A stretch of DNA of 64,000 nucleotides from an uncultured Dermabacteraceae bacterium (GTDB lineage: Bacteria > Actinomycetota > Actinomycetes > Actinomycetales > Dermabacteraceae): the NCBI GenBank assembly GCA_946223075.1, contig CAMILZ010000002.1, positions 1 through 64,000 of the forward strand, in the 5' to 3' direction. The position numbers and the translations under genes were made by a program. Positions within the stretch are counted from its first letter, which is position 1, and each line of letters starts with the position of its first letter. Positions 52,310 to 61,597 of the stretch are shown one piece after another. The notes under the pieces are model-generated. The model had not been told where the DNA came from. It ran no database searches and saw nothing but the letters and a program-made list of their open reading frames with translations.

Positions 52310-54498
52310 GCGTGCTGATCATCGACAACCACGACTCCTTCACGTTCAACATCGCGCATTTCGTTGCCGAGGCGTGCGGCGCGGTGCCCACCGTGGTGCT
52401 CGCGAGCGGGCCGCGCCCGAGCCTTGACGGCATCACCCACGTGATCATTGGTCCCGGTCCCGGCACGCCGCATAACCCGGGTGACCTCGGCTGCTCCCTC
52501 GACGTCTATCGCGAGGCGCTCGACCGCAACATCCCCGTGCTCGGCATTTGCCTCGGCCTGCAGCTCATGGCCGTCGCCCACGGAGGGTGCGTGGGCCGCG
52601 CGCCCGTGCCCATGCACGGCCTCGAAGACACGGTGCGCTTCGCCGATGCGGCACGCGGCGATGCAATTTTCGGGGCGCTTCCCGGCGACCTTCGAGTCGT
52701 GCGCTATCACTCGCTCGCGATCGAGAAATGCCCGCGTGAACTGGAGGTATGTGGCATTTCGGGCGACGGTGTGGTGCAGGCGGCGCGTCTGCGCGGCCGC
52801 CATGCATGGGGCGTGCAATTCCACCCCGAATCGATCCGCACCGACGGCGGCCTCGCCCTCATGCGCGCCTTCCTCGGCGTGCGCGACGAGGGCACGAGTC
52901 CGGCCGGGGCGACGAGCGCGGGGGTCGCGTCGCGTGAAGCAGGCTCGGTCGCGCCTTTGCACGTAGGGTCCGACGGTTGCCCGGCGAGCGTCGGACCAGG
53001 ACCCGCCCAGGCGAACCCCGCGGAGTACGCCGATCAGGCTCCCGCGACGCACACGCTGATGCTCGGCGACGAGGTGGCGTTGAAGGATGTTTTCAGCGAG
53101 GCGGAGGCGCTTTATCGCCGCCTCATCGCACCGCTCGAGCGGGCCGTGTGGCTCGATTCGGCAAGCGACGATCACCGTTCCCGCTTCTCGATCATGGGTG
53201 CGTGCGACGGTCCCGGCGCGCACGTGTTCGAGTATTGCGTCCCGGAGGAGGAGCGCGTCGAAGGGGTCGCGTTGAGGGGCGGTTTCTTCGACGAGCTGCG
53301 CGAAAAACTGCGCGCGGTGCGCCTCGACGAGGAAGGGCAAAGAGCGGCAGAGAGCCTCGGGGGCTTCGCGCTCGGATACGCGGGCTACCTCGGCTACGGG
53401 CTCGGTGCGGAAACGCTCGGGCTCGAACGCGAGTACCGCGAAGGCATGGAACCCGACGCTCACCTGGTGTTTCTCACGCGCGCCTTTGTGATCGATCACG
53501 ACCTCCGCACGGTGCGAGCGATTGCGCTCGCGGAATTCGGCGATAGCGCTGGCGGCGCTGGGGAGCAGCGCGCGTGGCTCGTGGAAGCAACGGAGAAAAT
53601 CGGGAGAGTGCTCGATGAGGCGCGGACGTCGCGAAACGGCGATGGCGGCGATGGGGCGGAAGGTGGCGTCGGAGCCGGGGTGGCCCCCGAGTACCGGCAT
53701 TCCGTGGCGGCCTACGCCAAACTGATCGGGCGCTGCCAGGAACTCATCGACGCAGGTGAAAGCTACGAGCTATGCCTCACGAATGAGGCGCGAGTGGCGG
53801 GAGAGCGTGACCCGCTCGAGGTGTATGCGCGGCTGCGTCGTGTGGCGCGTGTGCCCTACGGGGCGCTGCTTCGGTGCGGGAGGTGGAGCGTCGCGAGTGC
53901 CTCACCCGAGAGGTTCCTCGAGGTCAGCGCCGCGGGGGAGGTTGAGTCGCGACCGATTAAGGGTACGGCGCCGCGGTCATCTGATCCGGACGAGGACGAG
54001 AGGCTACGCTCGGAACTCGAGGCGAGTCGGAAGGACCGCGCCGAAAACCTCATGATCGTGGACCTCGTGCGCCACGACCTCTCGCGCGTGTGCGAGGCGG
54101 GCAGCGTGAAGGTGCCGCGAATCTACCAGGTGGAATCTTTCCCCACGGTGCACCAAATGATCTCGACCATCACGGGGAGGCTCGCGCCCGGCCGCACTGC
54201 GATTGACGCAATCGAGGCTGCCTTCCCCGGTGGCTCCATGACGGGTGCGCCGAAACTTCGCACGGTGCAGCTTCTGCGCGAATTGGAGGGAGGTCCACGA
54301 GGCGTCTACTCCGGGGCGATTGGATGGATCTCGCCGAATGGGGCGGCGTCGCTCAGCATCGTGATCCGCACGGCAGTGCTCGATGAGACCGGCGCCCGAT
54401 TCGGGGTGGGCGGCGCGATTACAAGGCTCAGCGATGCTGAGGCCGAGATCGAGGAGACCTTCACGAAGGCGCGCACGGTGCTCGCAGCCCTCGGATAG
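52306..54498 (+). CDS. pabAB: Fused aminodeoxychorismate synthase PabA-PabB
   Basis: A 730-residue bifunctional enzyme. Residues 1-~190 are a glutamine amidotransferase (NHDSFTFN; catalytic Cys in GICLGLQLMA; His-Glu in GVQFHPES). Residues ~245-730 are chorismate-binding PabB: PIKGTAPR carries the Lys typical of aminodeoxychorismate synthase rather than anthranilate synthase, followed by ENLMIVDLVRHDLSRV, GGSMTGAPK and GVYSGAIGW. The linker between the domains contains nine residues coded by a 27-nt palindrome (52969-52995). A Gly-rich loop (DGGDGAEGGVGAG) lies near 448. It makes the PABA precursor for folate. Confidence 0.95.
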   Translation: MSVLIIDNHDSFTFNIAHFVAEACGAVPTVVLASGPRPSLDGITHVIIGPGPGTPHNPGDLGCSLDVYREALDRNIPVLGICLGLQLMAVAHGGCVGRAPVPMHGLEDTVRFADAARGDAIFGALPGDLRVVRYHSLAIEKCPRELEVCGISGDGVVQAARLRGRHAWGVQFHPESIRTDGGLALMRAFLGVRDEGTSPAGATSAGVASREAGSVAPLHVGSDGCPASVGPGPAQANPAEYADQAPATHTLMLGDEVALKDVFSEAEALYRRLIAPLERAVWLDSASDDHRSRFSIMGACDGPGAHVFEYCVPEEERVEGVALRGGFFDELREKLRAVRLDEEGQRAAESLGGFALGYAGYLGYGLGAETLGLEREYREGMEPDAHLVFLTRAFVIDHDLRTVRAIALAEFGDSAGGAGEQRAWLVEATEKIGRVLDEARTSRNGDGGDGAEGGVGAGVAPEYRHSVAAYAKLIGRCQELIDAGESYELCLTNEARVAGERDPLEVYARLRRVARVPYGALLRCGRWSVASASPERFLEVSAAGEVESRPIKGTAPRSSDPDEDERLRSELEASRKDRAENLMIVDLVRHDLSRVCEAGSVKVPRIYQVESFPTVHQMISTITGRLAPGRTAIDAIEAAFPGGSMTGAPKLRTVQLLRELEGGPRGVYSGAIGWISPNGAASLSIVIRTAVLDETGARFGVGGAITRLSDAEAEIEETFTKARTVLAALG
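52969..52995. repeat. 27-nt inverted pair of the dispersed repeat, in the PabA-PabB linker
   Basis: TCCGACGGTTGC, loop CCG, GCGAGCGTCGGA; flanked by GG and CC that extend pairing. In frame it encodes part of GSDGCPASVGP between the two enzyme domains. Confidence 0.87.
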
Positions 54499-54528
54499 GG
54501 GGCGTGGCCGGGGGTGTGCGTCGCAGAT

Positions 54529-54587
54529 GATGAAGAAAATGGGGGGTTGCCGGCCTGGGTTGGGCTGGGGTAGCCAGTTTTTTCATC
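54529..54587. repeat. Convergent-end hairpin repeat, copy 5
   Basis: Arms GATGAAGAAAATGG (54529-54542) and CCAGTTTTTTCATC (54574-54587). It lies between convergent pabAB and the symporter gene. Its right flank CATCGAGAGTGACG resembles the one at about 50891. Confidence 0.55.
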
Positions 54588-54682
54588 GAGAGTGACGTCG
54601 TTCGGCGATGAAGGGCGAGAAATGGGCGGTGAAACCCGGAAATTGGGGCTGCTGCGAAGTGAGAAGCAAGAGACGAGAAAAG

Positions 54683-54710
54683 CAAAGGGGCGCGGCCGAA
54701 GCCGCGCCCC
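54683..54710 (-). terminator. Terminator of the symporter gene
   Basis: A perfect 10-bp stem GGGGCGCGGC / GCCGCGCCCC with tetraloop CGAA; TTTGCTTTTC follows on the minus strand. Confidence 0.87.
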
Positions 54711-54741
54711 TTGCCAGGTGCAGTAGTGATGTGAGAACAGC

Positions 54742-56061
54742 CTAAGCTCGAGCGGACCCTCGCGCGGCGTGCTCGTCGGATGTCTCAACGGCAGCTTTGT
54801 GGGGCTCTGGCGCGTCGTTGCTCGTCGCAGCCTCGACCCCGGCTTCCGAGTCCTTAGCCGCACCTTCGGCCACGGCTTCAGGCTCATCGTCGGTGACCTT
54901 GCCGCCCGAGAGGCGATCCACGACCGCGGCGATCGCGCCGTCGCCCGTGACGTTCGTGGCGGTGCCAAACGAGTCAAGCGCAACGTAGAGGGCAACCATG
55001 AGGCCCACTTGCGACTCGTTGAAGGCGAGCTGCTCGGCGAGGAGCGCCGATGCCGTCACGATCGCACCACCGGGAACGCCGGGGGCGGCGATCATCGAAA
55101 CGCCGAGCATCGCCACGAAGCCAAGGAGGCTCGCGAAGCTGTAGTCGCCGTGCGTCGTCCACAGAATTGCGAAGGCAAACAGGGTGATCTTCACGGTCGA
55201 GCCCGAAAGGTGGATCGTCGCGCACAGCGGGATTACGAAGTTCGAGACGGATTTCGAGATGCCAGCATCTTCGGCGCAGCGGGTCGTGACGGGAATGGTC
55301 GCCGCACTCGAGCTCGTGCCAAGCGCGGTCGCATAGGCGGGCAGCATCTTGCCGAGCATGACGAACGGGTTCTTGCGCTTGGCCACGCCTGCAGCGGTGA
55401 ACTGCAACACCAGCATGAGAGCGGTGAGCACGAAGGCGAGCACCACGATCGGAAGCATCTTCACGATGATGTCCCAGACTTCTTTCTTCGCCGTCATGTT
55501 TTCGAAGATCGCGAAAATGTAGAGCGGCAGAAGCGGCACGATGATCTTCGAGATCGTGGCATTGACGATCTTGCGAAGCTCAAGGAAGCCCTCGTGAATG
55601 GTCGTAGCGCGCACGGCGACGATGCCAAGGCCGATCACGAAGCTCGTGATGAGCGCGGTCATCACACCAAAGATGGGGTCCATGGCGATCTCGAAGAACG
55701 GCTCGAAGCTCGTTTTAGGCTCGGATACGCCGCCGAGCTTGGTGCTGTCACCGAGGAGAACGGGGAATGCGAGGTATCCGGCGGCGATCGCGTAGGTGCC
55801 AGCGATAAGTGTGGACATGTATGCGAGTCCGGCGGTCACGCCGAGCCATTTGCCGGCGCCTTTACCGAATTCGGAAATAGCGGGCGTGATCAGGCCGATG
55901 ATGATGAGTGGAATGATGAAGCTCAGGAAGTTACCGAAAAGCTTCGAGAATGTTGCGGCACCGCGCGAAAACCAATCGGGGGCCACGAGCCCCACGAGAA
56001 TGCCAAGCACGATCGCAATCGCGATCTTCATCAGCAGGGAATTGAGGACCTTTTTCATCAA
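54742..56061 (-). CDS. Dicarboxylate/amino acid:cation symporter (DAACS)
   Basis: A 439-residue Na+- or H+-coupled transporter of the glutamate/dicarboxylate family. The Ser-rich loop is ALGTSSSAATIPVTTRCAED (HP1), LSGSTVKITLFAFAI is the TM7 region, APGVPGGAIV is HP2, and DSFGTATNVTGDG is in TM8. The last ~55 residues are a charged Glu/Ala-rich tail. Substrate could be glutamate, aspartate, serine or C4 acids. ATG ending 56061. Confidence 0.92.
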   Translation of the reverse strand: MMKKVLNSLLMKIAIAIVLGILVGLVAPDWFSRGAATFSKLFGNFLSFIIPLIIIGLITPAISEFGKGAGKWLGVTAGLAYMSTLIAGTYAIAAGYLAFPVLLGDSTKLGGVSEPKTSFEPFFEIAMDPIFGVMTALITSFVIGLGIVAVRATTIHEGFLELRKIVNATISKIIVPLLPLYIFAIFENMTAKKEVWDIIVKMLPIVVLAFVLTALMLVLQFTAAGVAKRKNPFVMLGKMLPAYATALGTSSSAATIPVTTRCAEDAGISKSVSNFVIPLCATIHLSGSTVKITLFAFAILWTTHGDYSFASLLGFVAMLGVSMIAAPGVPGGAIVTASALLAEQLAFNESQVGLMVALYVALDSFGTATNVTGDGAIAAVVDRLSGGKVTDDEPEAVAEGAAKDSEAGVEAATSNDAPEPHKAAVETSDEHAARGSARA

Positions 56062-56156
56062 GACTCCATTGTCAGCGTTCGGCGCGCGGTTCCGCGGCCT
56101 CCAAGCACTATAGGCCCGACCGGGACTTTTCGCACATTGTGCGGCGTGCCGGGGTC

Positions 56157-56855
56157 TTAAAATCGCGCGGGCACATCGGCATATGTGTATCCGACGGTTG
56201 CCGCGCCCACGGCGCCGCTCGAGAGCTCAGCCGCGGCCCGATCCAGGTCAGGGGCGGTTTCTACGCGGTGCACGAAGCGAAGGGTGAGGCCGCTTGCGGT
56301 GTAGTCGGCGCCCTCGACACTCACGCCGCCGGTGTTTTCGGCCCACGCACGTATCGACGCCTCGAACGTGCCCGCGAGCTCATAGCCGACCTCGAGATCT
56401 GTGACCTGGCGAACGACCCTTTCCCGCACGAGATTCGTTGAGGAGGCAGCGTCGAGGGCGTCGGTCACGGCGTTCCCGTAGGCCCGCACGAGGCCTCCCG
56501 CCCCGAGCTTGATCCCGCCGAAGTAGCGGGTGACGACGGCGAGAATGTTCGTCATGTGCCGACCACGCAGCGCTTGCGCCATGGGCATGCCTGCCGTGGA
56601 GCTTGGTTCGCCGTCGTCGTTGGAGCGTTGAAGATGGACCGGCGTGCCGAGCGTGAGGGCGGTGCAGTGGTGGCGCGCATTGGGGTGCATGGCGCGGCGT
56701 TCGCGGATGATGGCGTCTGCATCGTCGACCGTTTCGACGGGCGCGAGGTAGGCGAGGAAGTGGGATTTCGTGATGACGAGTTCGTTCTCGATGGGGGCCG
56801 TGAGCAGGAACATTGGTTCGCTTGCTTCGGGCATGGTCTCGAGAATCTCGTGCAT
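56157..56855 (-). CDS. YigZ/IMPACT-family protein
   Basis: A 232-residue protein. The UPF0029 N-terminal domain has NDDGEPSSTAGMPM (near residue 80) and VVTRYFGGIKLGAGGLVRAYG, the family signature. The C-terminal domain is the DUF1949-type fold. The role is unclear, possibly linked to translation. The dispersed 12-mer at 56190-56201 lies at the very C-terminus as A-T-V-G. Confidence 0.93.
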   Translation of the reverse strand: MHEILETMPEASEPMFLLTAPIENELVITKSHFLAYLAPVETVDDADAIIRERRAMHPNARHHCTALTLGTPVHLQRSNDDGEPSSTAGMPMAQALRGRHMTNILAVVTRYFGGIKLGAGGLVRAYGNAVTDALDAASSTNLVRERVVRQVTDLEVGYELAGTFEASIRAWAENTGGVSVEGADYTASGLTLRFVHRVETAPDLDRAAAELSSGAVGAATVGYTYADVPARF

Positions 56856-56913
56856 GGGGCCATTGTTTCACGGTGCTCGAAGAGCGCGAGTTCCGGCCCG
56901 TATCCTTGACACC

Positions 56914-58383
56914 ATGAGCGCCCCAGAACACTTCGACATCGCCCTCATCGGTTCCGGCTCCGGGAACTCTTTCCCGGGCCCCGAGTTCGCGGAGAAATCG
57001 ATCGTCTACATCGACCGCGGCGTAGGCCCCGAGCACGTCTTCGGCGGGACCTGCCTCAACCTCGGCTGCATCCCCACGAAGATGTTCGTGCACACCGCCG
57101 ACATCGCGCAGAACGCGCGCGCAGAACACGCCGAGAAATTTGGGGTCGATGCCACGCTCGGTGGCGTCGGATTCCCGGCCGTGCGAGACCGTATTTTCGG
57201 CCGCATTGACCCGATCTCCCACGGCGGTGAGGAGTATCGCGCGAGCCACCCGGATAACGCGAACCTGACGCTCATGCGCGGCACGGCGCGTTTCACCGGC
57301 CTGAAGCGCCTCGCGGTCGAGACCGCGGAAGACACGCGTACGATCACGGCCGACACGATTCTTCTCGCGGCCGGCTCGCGCCCCGCGATCCCGAACATCC
57401 CCGGCCTGAACGATGCGCACCCCCTCACGAGCGACACGATCATGCGTCTCGAGCAGCTCCCCGAGTCGATCGCGATCCTCGGCTCGGGCGTGATCGCCCT
57501 CGAGTTCGCGCACATCCTCGACGCGTTCGGCGTGGACGTGCACCTGATCGCCCGCTCGGGAACGCTGCTGCGCGCCTACGACGAGGACGTGGCACGTCGC
57601 ATCACCGGAATTGCCTCCGCGCGCTACACGGTGCACCTCAATACCTCGACAAGCGAAGTGCGACGCACGGAAAAAGGCGTCGAGATTGACCTGCAACCGT
57701 CGGACCCCGAAAACTCCAGCACGCGCACCCCTCGCACCCTCACCGTTGCCGATCTTCTCGTGGCGACCGGCCGCACCCCGAACAGCGACCTGCTGAACGC
57801 CGAGGCCGGCGGGATCGGCATCGACGAGGCGGGTCGCGTCATGGTCGATGCGCACCAGCGGGTCCTTGACCCGAACGGCGAGGTGCTCGAGGGGATCTAC
57901 TCGATTGGCGATCTCAGCTCGCCCGCGCAGCTCAAGCACGTGGCGAACCACGAACTGAAAATCGCGCGGCACAACATCCTGCACCCGCATGACCTGCGCC
58001 GAAGCGACGACATGCCGATTCCCGCCGCCGTGTTTACCGCGCCGCACATCGCGACGGTGGGCATGACCGAGCGCGAGGCACACGAGTGGGCGGGAACAAC
58101 CGGGCGCGAGATCCGGGTGGCGCGGCAGGAGTTTGCCGACGTCGCCTACGGATGGGCGATGGAGCTTTCCGCGCCGGGTGACTTCGTGAAGATCATCGCC
58201 GATGCCGAATCCGGGACAATCCTCGGCGCGCACATCATCGGCCCTGAGGCGGCGACGCTCATCCAGGTGCTCATTCAAGCGATGAGCTTCGGGCTCAACG
58301 CGCGCGAGGTCGCGACGAAGCAGTACTGGATTCACCCCGCGATGCCGGAAGTGCTGGAAAACGCCCTGCTGCAGCTCGACTAG
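56914..58383 (+). CDS. mtr: Mycothione reductase
   Basis: A 489-residue flavoprotein disulfide reductase that keeps mycothiol reduced with NADPH. The FAD-binding start is FDIALIGSGSGN, the redox pair is in GGTCLNLGCIPTKMFVH, and the His-Glu dyad is in WIHPAMPEVLENALL, the mycothione-type C-terminus. NADPH site IAILGSGVIALEFAHIL. No ribosome-binding site before ATG 56914, and TTGACA lies immediately upstream, so it may be leaderless. Divergent from the YigZ gene by 58 bases. Confidence 0.94.
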   Translation: MSAPEHFDIALIGSGSGNSFPGPEFAEKSIVYIDRGVGPEHVFGGTCLNLGCIPTKMFVHTADIAQNARAEHAEKFGVDATLGGVGFPAVRDRIFGRIDPISHGGEEYRASHPDNANLTLMRGTARFTGLKRLAVETAEDTRTITADTILLAAGSRPAIPNIPGLNDAHPLTSDTIMRLEQLPESIAILGSGVIALEFAHILDAFGVDVHLIARSGTLLRAYDEDVARRITGIASARYTVHLNTSTSEVRRTEKGVEIDLQPSDPENSSTRTPRTLTVADLLVATGRTPNSDLLNAEAGGIGIDEAGRVMVDAHQRVLDPNGEVLEGIYSIGDLSSPAQLKHVANHELKIARHNILHPHDLRRSDDMPIPAAVFTAPHIATVGMTEREAHEWAGTTGREIRVARQEFADVAYGWAMELSAPGDFVKIIADAESGTILGAHIIGPEAATLIQVLIQAMSFGLNAREVATKQYWIHPAMPEVLENALLQLD

Positions 58384-58447
58384 ATCGAGCCACACCAGGG
58401 CGCTTCGTAGGTAGAGGGGACGTTGGTGAGGGCGAGCCGGTGAGGCG

Positions 58448-60412
58448 TTAGCCCATCGGGTCCTCGTTGCCCGGCATGCACGGCGCGAGCGGGTCCTGAT
58501 TGACCTCGGGTGCGGGCGTCGATGTTGAATCGCCGGTGCTATCCGAATCGCTCGAGTCGCCGGAGCCTTCCGAATCGTCGGGCGACGTCGTGGGCTCCGC
58601 GGGAAGCGGCCTCATGTTCGTGATTCCCACGCCTGTGCCCGTGCCGGCCTTGCCGCCCGGCTTGCCGCTCACGGGAACTTCGCCGTAGCCCTCCATCGAA
58701 TCCTTGATCGAGGCCTGCACCCATTCCTTGATGTAGGGGTAATCGGGGTTGCCCGAATGCGTGACCGACGGGTTGATGGGGTACGACTTGAAGCCACCCT
58801 TTTGGATGCGCTGCGCGAGATCAGCAAACGCCTCCACCTGGGTCTTCGGGATGTCCGTTTCGATATTGCGTTCGGTCGCACCGATGAGCTTCGGAATATT
58901 GAGCGCAAGCGAAGAAACATTCGCCTCTTCCGCGACCGTGCGCACGATGCGCTGCTGGCGGCAGTTGCGGTCAAAGTCGTTCGAGCCGTGGCGCGAGCGG
59001 GCGTACCACAGGGCGTGGAAGCCATCGAGGTGCTGCCAGCCCTTCTTGACGTACCCCTCGACCTTCGAGGCGCCGCCGCCGATCGGAATATCGCGCTCCA
59101 CTTCGAGGTCGACACCGCCAATCGCGTCGACGAGGTCGGCGAAGCCCTGAAGGTTCACCATCGCGTAATAGTCGACCTTGAGCCCGAGCGTTTCCTCAAC
59201 CGCCATCGTGGTCGCCGTCAGACCGGGATTGTTGTCGCCGGGGAACAGATCGGGCCTTACGCCCTCGGCCCACGACCACACCGCGTTGATGAGGTTCTGG
59301 TTTTTGCCGAAGTAGGTGAAGCCGTCGGGGAACTCCTCGGCCGGGGCGGAGCCCTCAGGAAAGCGCACGTACTGGAGGTTGCGGGGGATTGAGAACAGCG
59401 CCGTGCGGCCCGTCTTCGTGTCGATCGAGGCGACCATGATCGTGTCGGGGCGCGTGCCCGTGCGGTCCGGGCCTGCATCCTGTCCGAGCAGCATGATGTT
59501 CACGCGTTCGCGGTTCGCCCACGGATCCTGTCCGGGTGCGAGCTGGTGGGCGTCGGAGCCGGCGAACACCTTGGAGTTTCCGAGCAGCGCCTGCGTCGCA
59601 TAGAGGCTGTGCGCGGTGTAGATGCCGGGAAGCGCCACGATCAGCGCGAGCGTGTAGGCGAGGGCCCGGGACGCGCTTCGGGCAGGGCCGCGCAGGGTCT
59701 CGCGCACGTTGTGCAGCTGGTTCGTGAAGAAGATCGTCGCGACCCACGCGATCGTGCCCACGACAACCGCCGCGAGCGCAGCGATGACGACTCCGCGGCG
59801 CGTGCCGTAGCGGAACACGAGCGTGGCCGGATCGCCGAACGCTGCAAGCGCGGCGATGGCGCCAACGATGAGGATGGCGATCGCCATGAGCGCGATGCCG
59901 AGAGGGCGCCACTTCGTGGGAATAAGCCCGAATCCGGGGAAAACGCTGCCGCTCGCCGTCCACACGGACGCGCGCGCGAGCGAACCTTCCTCGAGGCTCG
60001 TGCGCCGGCCAAGGCCGATGCTCGCGGGAGGACCGGTGGGGATCGAATCGTCGTTTTCGCGGGCCGCATCGTTCTGGTGGGTGCGGGGGCGCAGGTTCGG
60101 GAGCGGCTCGGTGCGCATCACGCCATCACCGAGCGGGGTGACGGCTGCCCCGGCGGCGAGGCGCGCAACGGAGCCGGGCTTCGCGGCTTCGGTGGGGGTT
60201 CCGACGGCTGCCTCGGCCCTCGCTTCTCCCGGCTTCGGGAAGCGCGAAGCTTGCCTGCGGGAGAGGTCGAAACCGTGAGCGCTCTGCGACTCCTTCAGGC
60301 GCTTTTGGGCGTTTTTCTGTGCGATCGAATCGGCCCTCGTGGGCCTCACGTATCGGTGTCGACCCGCGCCGCGCTTCAGCAGCGTGGGTTCGGGCGATTC
60401 TGGCACGGTCAT
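58448..60412 (-). CDS. LytR-CpsA-Psr family wall polymer ligase
   Basis: A 654-residue membrane protein. An unusually long charged cytoplasmic N-terminus (~165 residues) precedes three helices (about 170-190, 205-230, 245-270). The extracytoplasmic LCP domain follows: IMLLGQDAGPDRTGTRPDTI and SIPRNLQ with the conserved Arg/Asp residues, then WYARSRHGSNDFDRNCRQQ. It likely attaches secondary polymers to peptidoglycan. The C-terminal tail is Pro/Ser/Asp-rich. A dispersed 12-mer at 60200-60211 lies in the N-terminal tail (A-A-V-G-T). Confidence 0.92.
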   Translation of the reverse strand: MTVPESPEPTLLKRGAGRHRYVRPTRADSIAQKNAQKRLKESQSAHGFDLSRRQASRFPKPGEARAEAAVGTPTEAAKPGSVARLAAGAAVTPLGDGVMRTEPLPNLRPRTHQNDAARENDDSIPTGPPASIGLGRRTSLEEGSLARASVWTASGSVFPGFGLIPTKWRPLGIALMAIAILIVGAIAALAAFGDPATLVFRYGTRRGVVIAALAAVVVGTIAWVATIFFTNQLHNVRETLRGPARSASRALAYTLALIVALPGIYTAHSLYATQALLGNSKVFAGSDAHQLAPGQDPWANRERVNIMLLGQDAGPDRTGTRPDTIMVASIDTKTGRTALFSIPRNLQYVRFPEGSAPAEEFPDGFTYFGKNQNLINAVWSWAEGVRPDLFPGDNNPGLTATTMAVEETLGLKVDYYAMVNLQGFADLVDAIGGVDLEVERDIPIGGGASKVEGYVKKGWQHLDGFHALWYARSRHGSNDFDRNCRQQRIVRTVAEEANVSSLALNIPKLIGATERNIETDIPKTQVEAFADLAQRIQKGGFKSYPINPSVTHSGNPDYPYIKEWVQASIKDSMEGYGEVPVSGKPGGKAGTGTGVGITNMRPLPAEPTTSPDDSEGSGDSSDSDSTGDSTSTPAPEVNQDPLAPCMPGNEDPMG

Positions 60413-60516
60413 GGTGGTCAGTTTACGGCCGGTTTTTTCCAGATCGCGGTTGCGGCGTGTGATTTCCGTGGAGATTCCGGAGAGTTTTAACGATCGTGAG
60501 CGTTTAGACTGGTGGC

Positions 60517-61482
60517 ATGACGACTTTGGTTATTGGTGGCGCAGGTTACATTGGTTCGCACGTTGTGCATCTTCTTCAGGAGCGCGGCGAGTCCGTCGTG
60601 GTCGTCGACGATCTGTCGACGGGCTTCGAGAGCCGTCTTGGAGGTGCACCGCTGATCAAGCAGGACGTCACGGCAGGCGACGCCGTTGAGGTTCTCGAAC
60701 GCGAGATGCGCGAGCGCGACGTCAAGGCCGTGATCCACTTCGCGGCCCACAAGCAGGTCGGCGAATCCGTGGAAAAGCCCGAAATGTACTGGCACGACAA
60801 TATCGGTGGCCTCGCAAACGTTCTTGACGCCGCCCAGCGCGCGGGAGTGCGCGACTTCGTGTTCAGCTCCTCCGCTGCGGTGTATGGCATGCCTGATGTT
60901 GACCTCGTTGACGAGGAGCTCGAGTGCCGCCCGATCAACCCCTACGGCGCGACCAAGTACGTGGGCGAGTGGATGCTCGCCGATGCCGAGCGCGCCCACG
61001 GCATGCGCACCGTTGCCCTGCGCTACTTCAACGTGGCCGGCGCGGGTGCCCCCGAACTCGCCGATACGCTCGTGATGAACCTCGTGCCGATCGTTCTCGA
61101 CGCGCTCGAATCCGGCAAGACCCCGAAGGTTTTCGGCAACGACTACAACACTCCCGACGGCACGTGCATCCGCGATTACGTGCACGTTGAGGACCTCGCC
61201 GACGCGCACATCGCTGCGCTTGGCTACCTCGAGGACGACGAGCGCGAACACCGCGTGTTCAACGTGGGCACCGGCAAGGGCTCGAGCGTCCTCGAAGTGA
61301 TCGACGCGATCGCACGCGCCAAGGGCATCGAGATCGAACCCGAAATGGCGCCGCGCCGCGCGGGCGATCCCGCTCGCCTCGTGTGCTCGACCGAGCGCAT
61401 CGAGAAGGCACTCGGCTGGACGAGCTCGAAGGACCTCGACGACATCGTGCGCTCGGCCGTGGAAGCGGCGAGCTGCCACTGA
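60517..61482 (+). CDS. galE: UDP-glucose 4-epimerase
   Basis: A 321-residue short-chain epimerase interconverting UDP-galactose and UDP-glucose. NAD site GGAGYIGSH at residues 7-15, catalytic SSSAAVYG and YGATK (Tyr-x3-Lys) near 145. It could process galactose freed by LacZ and supply precursors for cell-surface polymers. Divergent from the LCP gene. Confidence 0.95.
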   Translation: MTTLVIGGAGYIGSHVVHLLQERGESVVVVDDLSTGFESRLGGAPLIKQDVTAGDAVEVLEREMRERDVKAVIHFAAHKQVGESVEKPEMYWHDNIGGLANVLDAAQRAGVRDFVFSSSAAVYGMPDVDLVDEELECRPINPYGATKYVGEWMLADAERAHGMRTVALRYFNVAGAGAPELADTLVMNLVPIVLDALESGKTPKVFGNDYNTPDGTCIRDYVHVEDLADAHIAALGYLEDDEREHRVFNVGTGKGSSVLEVIDAIARAKGIEIEPEMAPRRAGDPARLVCSTERIEKALGWTSSKDLDDIVRSAVEAASCH

Positions 61483-61597
61483 CCTGGGCCTGATCGGCCC
61501 GGCCTCGTGGCGGGGTCGAGCGGCGAGGTCGAGCGGCGGGGATGACGAGCCAGGCTGCTCGCCCGAGTTCCCACCTCACTCGACACGCGGGGGTTTC

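Noticed and set aside
59543..59557. GGTGGGCGTCGGAGCC in the LCP gene as a repeat copy
   Set aside because: Only seven bases fit the repeat core, and the protein stretch AGSDAHQL is plausible native sequence.
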